Positions 1-4,948 of a stretch of DNA of 7,337 nt are shown one piece after another. The notes under the pieces are model-generated. The model saw only the letters and a list, made by a program, of their open reading frames with translations. It searched no databases and was not told the DNA's origin. The stretch is taken from assembly GCA_045629045.1 (NCBI GenBank), contig JAZQQM010000006.1, forward strand, positions 1 to 7,337, read 5' to 3'. The translations under genes were made by a program, and so were the position numbers. How positions within the stretch are numbered: the stretch's first letter is position 1; each line of letters starts with the position of its first letter. Source of the stretch: JAILLW01 sp045629045 (GTDB lineage: Bacteria > Bacillota > Clostridia > Lachnospirales > Lachnospiraceae).

Positions 1-58
1 TAAGGACGGATTCATGCAGATACCGGACGATCTGAACGCAGAATTACCTTTTGCATAA
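1..58 (+). CDS. ssb: C-terminal end of a probable single-stranded DNA-binding protein (partial)
   Basis: The window opens inside a gene. Reading from base 2, the last 18 codons give KDGFMQIPDDLNAELPFA and a TAA stop. A GF-[MN]-x-IP-D stretch followed by an acidic run and a terminal Leu-Pro-Phe is what I expect at the end of Firmicutes SSB proteins; this tail docks replication and repair partners. The OB-fold that would prove it lies outside the window. The position just ahead of a replisome organizer module fits a phage SSB. Another recombination protein that borrowed an SSB-like tail remains possible. Confidence 0.55.
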   Translation, partial: KDGFMQIPDDLNAELPFA

Positions 59-75
59 GGAGAAAGGGGTACAGT

Positions 76-294
76 GTGAAACATTATGAGAGCTCAAAAG
101 TATTGTGCCCCTTTTATATTTCTGAATCGGGCAATCGAATATTGTGCGAGGGCATTGAAAAGGGCTCCACAATCCACATGACATTTGATGTGCCGAAGCA
201 CAGGGACGAGTACCGGCAAGAGCACTGCTGCTCATACTACATGAAGTGCATATGGGCGCAGATGCTCAACGAGAAGAAATATAAGGAGAAGTAA
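76..294 (+). CDS. small Cys-containing phage protein, possible zinc-binding
   Basis: This 72-aa protein starts at GTG 76 behind a purine-rich AAGGAGAAAGGGG tract (57-67). Cys11 sits in a CPFY motif, Cys24 in CEG, and Cys51, Cys52 and Cys58 lie near the C-terminus, giving a spaced Cys arrangement that could hold a metal ion. I recall similar short CPFY...CEG...proteins beside replisome organizer genes in Firmicutes prophages, always without a known role. It lies 17 nt after the SSB-like gene and 1 nt before the next start, so it is co-transcribed with the replication genes. A part in early DNA metabolism is inferred from position only. Confidence 0.75.
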   Translation: MKHYESSKVLCPFYISESGNRILCEGIEKGSTIHMTFDVPKHRDEYRQEHCCSYYMKCIWAQMLNEKKYKEK

Positions 295-295
295 T

Positions 296-493
296 ATGGT
301 TATTAAACGAAGCATTGCTCTTTCCACATTTGACAGCGACAAGCTGACAAACAAAGAGCTGCTTGAATCACTGAAGCCAAAGCTGACGGAACAGGTGCTT
401 AAAGAAGTAGCCGAGCACATTAAGTTTAGGATCTATTTCAGTGAAAGCGAATTAAGGAAGGTAGCATACGCATATATAGACATAAAGGAATGA
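296..493 (+). CDS. hypothetical 65-aa protein
   Basis: ATG 296 follows an AAGGAG site at 283-288 with a 7-nt spacer and comes one base after the preceding stop, so the gene is well supported by translation signals. The protein is mostly helical in appearance: a charged middle (residues 15-45, KLTNKELLESLKPKLTEQ and on) with a short C-terminal YAYIDIKE. There are no Cys, no membrane segment and no motif I recognise. The tight spacing places it in the early operon. Function unknown. Confidence 0.65.
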   Translation: MVIKRSIALSTFDSDKLTNKELLESLKPKLTEQVLKEVAEHIKFRIYFSESELRKVAYAYIDIKE

Positions 494-505
494 GAGGTAT
501 TAAAG

Positions 506-943
506 ATGGCAAAGCTCAGTAAAGAAGAGTTAGCAAGATATGAGGGCGCGGCGTGGGCGCTCAGATTAGTAGATAGTAAGGGTTTTGAGGAAGCAAAGAA
601 GGAGCTGATTGACAGAGGCGCTTACAACATGCCGCTTCAGGTCAGCAAAGCAGATTTACACAACTTCAGTGAGGAGTGCAAGACAAACGTGCTTGACACA
701 GTTCTGCTGTTATCACTCTACACATTGAGAGACGAGTTTGGTTTCGGATCTGAACGCGCCACCAGATTCAAGAAGAGATTTAACGAGAAAGCTGAATGTT
801 TACTCGGTGAATATTGTGTGTGGCAGGAAGTTCAGGACATTGTTAAGGACGAGCTGGGGATTGATGTGCTTGTGTGCAAGGAAGTTAAGGATTCACAGCA
901 CGTCAATTCCCTGGGGATTCCTAAGAACAAGATTAAGGATTGA
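506..943 (+). CDS. conserved phage hypothetical protein, 145 aa
   Basis: ATG 506 has only a modest site (GAGAGGT, 492-498). The 145-aa product begins MAKLSKEELARYEGAAWALR and has a DTVLLLSLYTLRDEFGFG segment (about residues 64-81) and a C-terminal EVQDIVKDELGIDV helix. I recall proteins with this RYEGAAWALR start and LRDEFGFG core next to replisome organizers in Firmicutes prophages, without an assigned function. It looks globular and largely helical, with no metal motif and no transmembrane segment. It is embedded between small early genes, and a role in early phage DNA metabolism is inferred only from that position. Confidence 0.75.
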   Translation: MAKLSKEELARYEGAAWALRLVDSKGFEEAKKELIDRGAYNMPLQVSKADLHNFSEECKTNVLDTVLLLSLYTLRDEFGFGSERATRFKKRFNEKAECLLGEYCVWQEVQDIVKDELGIDVLVCKEVKDSQHVNSLGIPKNKIKD

Positions 944-952
944 GGTGTGCAT

Positions 953-1270
953 ATGTTTGGACGCAAGAAATTAAAGGCAAAGATAGCCGAGCTGGAGAAG
1001 CAGGTTGAGGATTTAAGATGGGACAACTGTCGTCCGCTTATCAGATACGAGAGTTGTGAAACCGAGAAGTTCGCAATAAAGCATGAGTTCCCCTGGGTTC
1101 ACGAATTATCTTATGCGGACAAAGAAAAATATTTCAAAAACGCTATCAAATCTGAGATTGGTGAAAAGGTTTTGGAGTATGCAACGATAACTTATGAATC
1201 AGATCCTCAGTATTGCAGAGACATTTATATTTGTTCTTTTAGGGTGGTGAAGAATAATGGCCGAGCGTAG
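953..1270 (+). CDS. small coiled-coil phage protein, 105 aa
   Basis: I chose ATG 953 over the in-frame GTG 947 because GAGGT at 942-946 sits 6 nt before it, a good ribosome-binding distance. The product starts MFGRKKLKAKIAELEKQVED: a basic patch, then a short heptad-like helix (residues 5-25, Leu/Ile spaced 3-4 apart) that could dimerise. The C-terminal two thirds look like a small alpha/beta domain with no motif I know. The gene ends 14 nt inside the next one (1257-1270), suggesting translational coupling to the replisome organizer. Function unknown. Confidence 0.7.
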   Translation: MFGRKKLKAKIAELEKQVEDLRWDNCRPLIRYESCETEKFAIKHEFPWVHELSYADKEKYFKNAIKSEIGEKVLEYATITYESDPQYCRDIYICSFRVVKNNGRA

Positions 1271-1991
1271 GATGTTTGCTAAGACAATCATAGACAGTGA
1301 TGCTTTTCTGGATATGCCGGTGACTGCAAGACTGCTCTATTATGATTTGGGTATGAGAGCTGATGATGATGGTTTCGTCAACAGCCCTAAGAAGATTATG
1401 AGAATGGTGGGCGCCTCAGAAGATGATCTGAGAATCTTATCACTCAGGAAGTTTATTATCCCGTTTGACAATGGGATTGTGGTTATAAAGCACTGGAAGA
1501 TACACAATTATATCCGTAAGGACATGTATCACGAAACTAAGTATAAAGAAGAATTAGAAGCGCTTTCACTTGATGAAAATAATGCTTACCGTCTCGATTC
1601 TGTTACAGATACGTTACAGACTTGTAACGAAGTCGTGACGAATCCGTCGACGCAGGTTAGGTTAGGTAAGGATAGGTTAGGTAAGGATAGGATAGAGAGT
1701 GAGGGAAAATCGAAGCGCTTTTCCCCGCCCACACTGGAAGAAGTGACAGCATATTGTACCGAAAAAGGATATACAGTTGACCCGGAACGCTTCATAAATT
1801 TCTACGGAAGCAAAGGTTGGATGGTCGGTAAAAATAAAATGACCGATTGGCATAAGGCATTAGCGGGTTGGAACAGCAGAGAAAGGAGCGATAACATTGA
1901 CAAGTCTCAACGAAAAGATACAGTCATTGACGACACAGCCTATTACGGAACAGGAACAGTCAGCAGTGATACCGACTTCCCTTTTGCATGA
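1257..1991 (+). CDS. phage replisome organizer / replication initiator
   Basis: This 244-aa protein matches the pattern of Firmicutes phage replisome organizers. The N-terminal winged-helix region (residues 1-95: MAERRMFAKTIIDSDAFLDM, an LYYDLGMRADDDGF core, then VVIKHWKIHNYI) is the DNA-binding part. A linker with the RLGKD pentapeptide twice (135-144) follows. The C-terminal domain (155-208) has the FINFYGSKGW and DWHKALAGW motifs seen in these initiators and in DnaD-like domains. Known family members bind the phage origin and recruit the helicase loader, here the next gene. The start is ATG 1257 behind AGGGTGGTGA. The last 31 codons overlap the loader gene in another frame. The extreme C-terminus SSDTDFPFA resembles an SSB tail, which is unusual. 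Confidence 0.9.
   Translation: MAERRMFAKTIIDSDAFLDMPVTARLLYYDLGMRADDDGFVNSPKKIMRMVGASEDDLRILSLRKFIIPFDNGIVVIKHWKIHNYIRKDMYHETKYKEELEALSLDENNAYRLDSVTDTLQTCNEVVTNPSTQVRLGKDRLGKDRIESEGKSKRFSPPTLEEVTAYCTEKGYTVDPERFINFYGSKGWMVGKNKMTDWHKALAGWNSRERSDNIDKSQRKDTVIDDTAYYGTGTVSSDTDFPFA
1659..1691 (+). repeat. perfect tandem 15-bp repeat in the initiator gene (candidate origin iterons)
   Basis: AGGTTAGGTAAGGAT occurs at 1659-1673 and again at 1674-1688, and continues with AGG into a third partial unit. A partial AGGTT also stands just before, at 1654-1658. The repeat is in register with the codons (Arg-Leu-Gly-Lys-Asp). Several phages keep their replication origin inside the initiator gene, for example lambda O and TP901-1 rep, so direct repeats here are a reasonable origin candidate. 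Confidence 0.5.
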
Positions 1992-2739
1992 TGTGTGTCC
2001 TAAGTGCAAAGGTACAGGCTGGATATATTACGAGAATGAACATGGTTACATGATGGGTAAGATATGCGACTGTGGAGAACGTGAGCGCCAGATCATCAGA
2101 GACAAGCTTGATTTTGCAGAGCTTCCGGAAGCATTTAAGGACATTGAGCTCAGTAAATTAACCTTGAGCGCATATCGCACTCCGGAAGCGAAGGAAAAGG
2201 TCCGCAAGTGCGCAGCAGTGATTAAGTATTATCTCGACAACTTTGACACAATGCTTGGCGACGGTATGGGGCTTTACGTTTTTTCTTCCGTTAAGGGTTC
2301 CGGAAAAACACACATCATGGCAGCTATCGCAAACGAGATTATCCGCAAGAAAAGAAAGTCGGTCAAGTTTGCGACAAGCTTGCAGATACTCAGCGAGATA
2401 AAGGCCACATGGGACAGCAGGGTCAAGGCAGAATCCACCCTGCTCAGTGACCTAAGCAGGGTGCCGGTCCTTATCATTGACGACTTCGGAACAGAGACAA
2501 TCAAAGACTGGGTGCAGGAGCGCTTCTACCAGATAATCAACGAGCGCTACATGGGACGTAAGATAACAATGTTTACCAGCAATTACAGCCTGGAATCAAT
2601 CGAGTATGACGAGCGCATTACGAACAGAATCAAAGAGCGCTGCTATCAGCTTCCATACGCCGAGGAGAGCATCAGAGAGAATAAGGCTGAGGACAGCAGA
2701 CAGATGATCGAGGACTTACTGAACGGGAAGGTGGTTTGA
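1897..2739 (+). CDS. dnaC: DnaC/DnaI-like helicase loader, AAA+ ATPase with N-terminal zinc motif
   Basis: The 280-aa product has CPKC (34-37) and CDC (57-59), a four-Cys zinc motif as in DnaI/DnaC-type loaders. An AAA+ domain follows, with Walker A SSVKGSGKT (130-138), Walker B VLIIDDFG (191-198), a sensor-1-like TSN (227-229) and Arg residues at 240 and 244 that could form the Arg finger. The first Walker A glycine is replaced by Ser, which I recall in phage members of the family. Loaders place the replicative helicase at the origin. The start is TTG 1897: AAAGGAG at 1882-1888 lies 8 nt upstream, and the next Met (residue 52) would remove the first Cys pair. The gene overlaps the initiator by 95 nt and ends directly at the next ATG. 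Confidence 0.9.
   Translation: MTSLNEKIQSLTTQPITEQEQSAVIPTSLLHDVCPKCKGTGWIYYENEHGYMMGKICDCGERERQIIRDKLDFAELPEAFKDIELSKLTLSAYRTPEAKEKVRKCAAVIKYYLDNFDTMLGDGMGLYVFSSVKGSGKTHIMAAIANEIIRKKRKSVKFATSLQILSEIKATWDSRVKAESTLLSDLSRVPVLIIDDFGTETIKDWVQERFYQIINERYMGRKITMFTSNYSLESIEYDERITNRIKERCYQLPYAEESIRENKAEDSRQMIEDLLNGKVV
2436..2463. repeat. 9-bp perfect inverted repeat inside the loader gene
   Basis: CACCCTGCT (2436-2444) and AGCAGGGTG (2455-2463) are perfect complements around a 10-nt loop. The stem is GC-rich but has no T-run, so it is not a terminator. It lies within coding sequence just before the Walker B codons. It may be chance or an mRNA structure. Confidence 0.4.
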
Positions 2740-3165
2740 ATGGCAAAATGTCCGAGACCTGGAGAAAAGTGCCAGGAATACAGCTGCGGAGCTAATGACG
2801 AGGAGCTTTGCAAGGCTGATATGGGAAAGGTGGGCAGAAGAATGACGAGAGAAGAGTTGATTAAGGCTATCTACAAAGATTTGGGTTTATGTCCTGACCC
2901 TCATTGTGATTTTCTTGAAGAAGACTGTTTGGAATGTGGCGAGAAACAGTTGGCAGAGTATGAGGCAAGGATAAGGGCAGAAGAACGAGCAAAGACGATT
3001 GATGAATTTGTCGAATCAATAAGTGAAAGTGTTTTGTGGGATATTTTGGCAGAAGTTATGAAAAGAAATATAGGTGCCAGTGAAGGGGCAGATAAGGCTT
3101 TTGATTATTTGCGTGAAATAGGAGAGAAGTTAAAGGAGCAGAAGAATGAAATCAACAAAAAATGA
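2740..3165 (+). CDS. Cys-rich hypothetical protein, possible two-part fusion
   Basis: ATG 2740 follows the loader stop with no gap. The 141-aa protein has eight Cys: C4, C11, C16 and C24 in a short N-terminal unit, then C51, C56, C63 and C66 (CPDPHC and CLEC), suggesting two small zinc-binding units. A helical, charged C-terminus follows (70-141). At residue 35 there is an internal MTREELIKAIYKDLG that looks like a natural protein start, preceded at 2828-2841 by AAGGTGGGCAGAAG, matching the junction cassette used before neighbouring genes. So either translation also starts at 2842, or the gene is a fusion of a 34-aa Cys unit with a 107-aa protein. The sequence becomes more AT-rich from about here. 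Function unknown. Confidence 0.65.
   Translation: MAKCPRPGEKCQEYSCGANDEELCKADMGKVGRRMTREELIKAIYKDLGLCPDPHCDFLEEDCLECGEKQLAEYEARIRAEERAKTIDEFVESISESVLWDILAEVMKRNIGASEGADKAFDYLREIGEKLKEQKNEINKK
2828..2845 (+). repeat. junction-cassette copy inside the 2740-3165 gene
   Basis: AAGGTGGGCAGAAGAATGAC starts at 2828. It shares 12 of 12 bases (GCAGAAGAATGA) with the junction at 3138-3149 and the AAGGTGRGCAG core with the junctions further down. It ends on an in-frame ATG at 2842. Confidence 0.5.
3131..3149 (+). repeat. gene-junction cassette (ribosome binding site plus start)
   Basis: TAAAGGAGCAGAAGAATGA carries the AAGGAG site and the ATG (3146) of the next gene. It resembles 2828-2845 most closely and is a weaker relative of the copies at 3366, 3694, 3775, 3978 and 4278. 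Confidence 0.5.
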
Positions 3166-3388
3166 GATGGAACATTTTAATATTGGGTATAACAAAGGAT
3201 TTGTAGAGGGTTACAAGCAGGGCGAAGCAGATGCATTGAGAAATGTTGAAGAAGCTATGTATCATGAATGTTTCGAGACTGACCATTCCAAAGACGAGTT
3301 ACAGAAGTGGGACAGCGGAAATTGGTTTAGATACAAGCTTTTTGAGAGTGTTATAGAGAAACTGAAGGAAGGTGAGCAGGATGGATGA
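3146..3388 (+). CDS. hypothetical 80-aa protein
   Basis: ATG 3146 lies 6-7 nt after an AAGGAG site and overlaps the previous gene by 20 nt. Residues 11-35 (FNIGYNKGFVEGYKQGEADA) are a Tyr-Gly-rich helix of the GYxxGxxDA kind, common in very small phage proteins and echoed in the 65-aa protein at 3790. The C-terminus ends LKEGEQDG, and almost the same ending (LKEGVQNG) closes the next protein because both are encoded by the shared junction cassette. It overlaps the next gene by 8 nt (ATGGATGA). Function unknown. Confidence 0.65.
   Translation: MKSTKNEMEHFNIGYNKGFVEGYKQGEADALRNVEEAMYHECFETDHSKDELQKWDSGNWFRYKLFESVIEKLKEGEQDG
3366..3382 (+). repeat. gene-junction cassette
   Basis: AGGAAGGTGAGCAGGAT supplies the ribosome binding site and the first two bases of ATG 3381. 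It also encodes the C-terminal Glu-Gly-Glu-Gln-Asp of the upstream protein. The copy at 3694-3710 matches it at 16 of 17 bases. Confidence 0.6.
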
Positions 3389-3797
3389 AATCCTTTTGAA
3401 GCTATGTAGGCACAATACTTCGATAATGGATGGAGGGCATCCTTTCCCTGCTACCTATATGTCTAAAGTACTTGGTATTCCTGTGGGAAAGGTACGCTAC
3501 CATCTAAAAAAGCTTAAAGAAAAAGGGCTTGTTGAGTCCGTTCGTGAGGGCGGGATGACAGAGGATGGAGAAATATACTGTCTGCACGGATGGCACATAA
3601 CAGACAAGGCGAAAGAAACAGCAGAATACCAAAGAGCGGTCCGGGAAGAAAGAGACCTTTGTATAGAGTGTTTCGGTTGGGACTGTGGCATTAAGGTAGG
3701 TGAGCAGGATTCAGATAACAACACCGAATTTGTATTTCCTGATGATTCGTGGGATGAGGTTGTGAGGCAGTTAAAGGAAGGTGTACAGAATGGCTGA
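3381..3797 (+). CDS. winged helix-turn-helix phage protein with extended C-terminus
   Basis: ATG 3381 was preferred to GTG 3372 because GGAAGGTGAG lies at the right distance. The 138-aa product opens MDEILLKLCRHNTS. A winged-helix signature follows at residues 23-80: an ATYMSKVLGIPVGKVRYHLK recognition-helix region, then KLKEKGLVESVREGGM and the wing EIYCLHGWHITDKAKET. This fold binds DNA. I recall such LSKVLGxxxxKVxYHLKxLKExGLV proteins in Clostridia phages without a proven role. C94, C97 and C102 form a small Cys cluster. The last 33 residues follow an internal copy of the junction cassette (3694-3710) and may be an added tail. The gene overlaps the next one by 8 nt (ATGGCTGA). It could be a phage regulator, but its target is unknown. 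Confidence 0.75.
   Translation: MDEILLKLCRHNTSIMDGGHPFPATYMSKVLGIPVGKVRYHLKKLKEKGLVESVREGGMTEDGEIYCLHGWHITDKAKETAEYQRAVREERDLCIECFGWDCGIKVGEQDSDNNTEFVFPDDSWDEVVRQLKEGVQNG
3694..3710 (+). repeat. relic of the junction cassette inside the winged-helix gene
   Basis: AGGTAGGTGAGCAGGAT differs from the true junction at 3366-3382 by one base of 17. The ATG that should follow is ATT and the overlapping TGA stop is gone, so the frame reads through as GEQDSDNN. Confidence 0.55.
3775..3791 (+). repeat. gene-junction cassette
   Basis: AGGAAGGTGTACAGAAT matches the 3366 copy at 14 of 17 bases. It ends on ATG 3790 and, like that copy, forms an 8-nt ATGGNTGA stop/start overlap. Confidence 0.55.
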
Positions 3798-3987
3798 TAT
3801 TAAGGCAGTTGATTTTTATGGAAATGCCAAAAAGGTATTTGCCAAATCAGAATATGACAAGGGTTACAATCAGGCACTTGAAGATGTCCAGAAGGAATTT
3901 GACAGTTATTGCAAATATACATCCAAATGCACAAAAAATATGAATTGTTTGCAGTGTACCGTAGATAAATTGAAGAAGGGCAGGTGA
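3790..3987 (+). CDS. small Cys-containing hypothetical protein, 65 aa
   Basis: ATG 3790 is preferred over GTG 3781: AAGGAAGGTG ends 6 nt before it, and the same cassette sets neighbouring starts. Residues 22-34 (YDKGYNQALEDVQ) repeat the GY-rich helix type of the protein at 3146. The C-terminal half has Cys41, Cys47, Cys53 and Cys56, spaced CX5CX5CX2C, which could bind one zinc ion. The basic ending DKLKKGR is formed by the next cassette. It overlaps the preceding gene by 8 nt and is followed after 5 nt by the next start. Function unknown. Confidence 0.6.
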   Translation: MADIKAVDFYGNAKKVFAKSEYDKGYNQALEDVQKEFDSYCKYTSKCTKNMNCLQCTVDKLKKGR

Positions 3988-3994
3988 GCAGAAT
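3978..3994 (+). repeat. gene-junction cassette
   Basis: GGGCAGGTGAGCAGAAT matches the 3366 copy at 14 of 17 bases and ends on ATG 3993. Over 18 bases (GCAGGTGAGCAGAATGAC) it matches the 4278 copy at 16. Confidence 0.55.
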
Positions 3995-4271
3995 GACAAA
4001 TGAAGAAGCAATAGAAACATTAAAAACTATGTACCCTAAAAAGTGCAAAATGATAGGTGGTAGATTCATAGGAGGATATGACGATTACGAAAGTGAAAAA
4101 GGTCAAGCTGTTACATTGGCGATCAAAGCACTTGAAAATAAAAATGTTATTAAATGTGAAACTGCTGAAAAACATAATGGAAAATGTCTTGGCTATCAAA
4201 AGTCAGAACAAGATGACGAGCCTATTGAAGAGTGCGAGAAGTGTCTACTGTATGACGGATTAAGAGAATAA
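3993..4271 (+). CDS. hypothetical phage protein with MTNEEAI start and Cys cluster, 92 aa
   Basis: ATG 3993 (not GTG 3984) gives the start MTNEEAIETLKTMYPKKCKM, which resembles a group of short phage proteins that begin MTNEEAI and end their first domain in an AIKALE helix (here residues 43-48). The C-terminal part has C55, C65, C81 and C84, the last pair as CEKC, consistent with a zinc-ribbon-like fold. It follows the shared junction cassette. Its AT-rich codon use matches its neighbours and differs from the loader gene upstream. Function unknown; the presence of the family in phages is from memory. Confidence 0.65.
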   Translation: MTNEEAIETLKTMYPKKCKMIGGRFIGGYDDYESEKGQAVTLAIKALENKNVIKCETAEKHNGKCLGYQKSEQDDEPIEECEKCLLYDGLRE

Positions 4272-4277
4272 TTGAAA

Positions 4278-4294
4278 AGGCAGGCGAACAGAAT
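4278..4294 (+). repeat. gene-junction cassette
   Basis: AGGCAGGCGAACAGAAT is the most diverged clear copy (13 of 17 against 3366). It ends on ATG 4293 and so argues that the 33-codon ORF there is a real gene. Confidence 0.5.
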
Positions 4295-4394
4295 GACCAT
4301 TGATAAGCTTATATGTTTGATTGCCCTGATAATTCTTGAAATGCCATCGGTGGTTGTGATTATCAGGGAAATAATGGAAAGGAGAAAAAAATGA
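4293..4394 (+). CDS. 33-aa small membrane protein candidate
   Basis: The ORF runs from ATG 4293 to the TGA at 4392-4394 and overlaps the next gene by ATGA. The start sits exactly where the shared junction cassette puts the starts of the genes before it. The product is MTIDKLICLIALIILEM, then PSVVVIIREIMERRKK: residues 6-24 are almost wholly hydrophobic (one Glu at 16, Pro at 18), followed by a positive tail, fitting a single short membrane segment with its C-terminus in the cytoplasm. Very small membrane proteins of phages often act on the host envelope, but nothing here shows which role. A 10-bp inverted repeat lies within the gene, so it could alternatively be a structured leader for the downstream gene. 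Confidence 0.5.
   Translation: MTIDKLICLIALIILEMPSVVVIIREIMERRKK
4324..4368. repeat. 10-bp perfect inverted repeat spanning 45 nt
   Basis: CCCTGATAAT (4324-4333) is the exact reverse complement of ATTATCAGGG (4359-4368), with a 25-nt loop. It ends 9 nt before the AAAGGAG site (4378-4384) of the next gene and has no T-run, so it is not a terminator. It may be an RNA structure influencing translation of the 4391 gene, or an operator. Confidence 0.45.
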
Positions 4395-4756
4395 AAAGTA
4401 TTGATGAAATGTGTGCAGTTATGCAGGCATTTAAGGAAGGAAAAACGATTGAAGAATTATATGATAGAGACACCGAATGGAAAGTAGTAGAAACCCCTCT
4501 TTGGAATTTTCACAATTACCAATACCGGGTTAAGCCTGAACCGAAATATGTGCCGTATGATTCGGTCAGCGAAGTAGAAAGAAATAAGTGGGTAAGAAAG
4601 AAGGATGGTCCGAATGTGTTAAGAGTAATTTCTGCGATTAACACATATACAAATGAGGTATATGTCACGGTATATCGTTGGTGTACGATTAAGGAATTTT
4701 TTGAGGAATTTGAGTACGAGGATGGAACTCCTTGCGGAAAGTTGGTGGAAACATGA
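4391..4756 (+). CDS. conserved phage hypothetical protein, 121 aa
   Basis: ATG 4391 has a clear AAAGGAG site (4378-4384) at 6 nt. Residues 1-30 (MKSIDEMCAVMQAFKEGKTI then EELYDRDTEW) and the WNFHNYQYRVKPEPKYVPYD stretch (38-57) match a type of phage protein I have seen often: a short helical start, a W/Y-rich patch with YRVKPEPKY, then a beta-rich half. The half here (residues 66-121) has alternating strands such as RVISAINTYT and YVTVYRWCTI, then a TPCGK turn. No catalytic motif is visible. The gene overlaps the upstream small ORF and the downstream gene by ATGA, so all three are translationally coupled. Function unknown. Confidence 0.75.
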   Translation: MKSIDEMCAVMQAFKEGKTIEELYDRDTEWKVVETPLWNFHNYQYRVKPEPKYVPYDSVSEVERNKWVRKKDGPNVLRVISAINTYTNEVYVTVYRWCTIKEFFEEFEYEDGTPCGKLVET

Positions 4757-4914
4757 TTAAGACACATACGGATGGCATGCACTACACAATCCCGGACGAA
4801 TGGGCGGAGAAGCTTATCAAGTTTGAGGAGATCAAGAAGGTACTCGAAGAAAGAGATCCGTATCACGATAATCGAGGCACCTGCAACAAGATAAGGGAGA
4901 TAGTGAGGAAATAG
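4753..4914 (+). CDS. hypothetical 53-aa protein
   Basis: ATG 4753 overlaps the previous stop (ATGA, 4753-4756), with GGTGG at 4743-4747 as ribosome binding site; a TTG at 4732 in frame is less likely. The 53-aa product has HTDGMHYTIPDEWAEKLIKF then a charged helix and a basic C-terminus (CNKIREIVRK). No family recognised. The base composition here returns toward the higher GC of the replication genes, so it may belong with the nuclease gene that follows rather than with the AT-rich cassette genes upstream. Confidence 0.55.
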   Translation: MIKTHTDGMHYTIPDEWAEKLIKFEEIKKVLEERDPYHDNRGTCNKIREIVRK

Positions 4915-4948
4915 GACATGGAGCATTTAGGCAAAGAGGAGTGAAAGT

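Noticed and set aside
738..974. 78-codon plus-strand ORF overlapping the 145-aa gene
   Set aside because: Out-of-frame shadow inside a better supported gene, with no ribosome binding site.
1659..1691. CRISPR-like repeat
   Set aside because: The units are directly adjacent without spacers and lie in frame in a coding gene; the same holds for 7124-7198.
4516..4926. 136-codon minus-strand ORF
   Set aside because: It lies antisense to two coupled plus-strand genes that have good ribosome binding sites and plausible phage proteins; it has no start signal of its own.
4918..4944. 8-codon mini-ORF (MEHLGKEE) before the nuclease gene
   Set aside because: Too short to judge, no ribosome binding site; its end simply contains the ribosome binding site of the 4949 gene.
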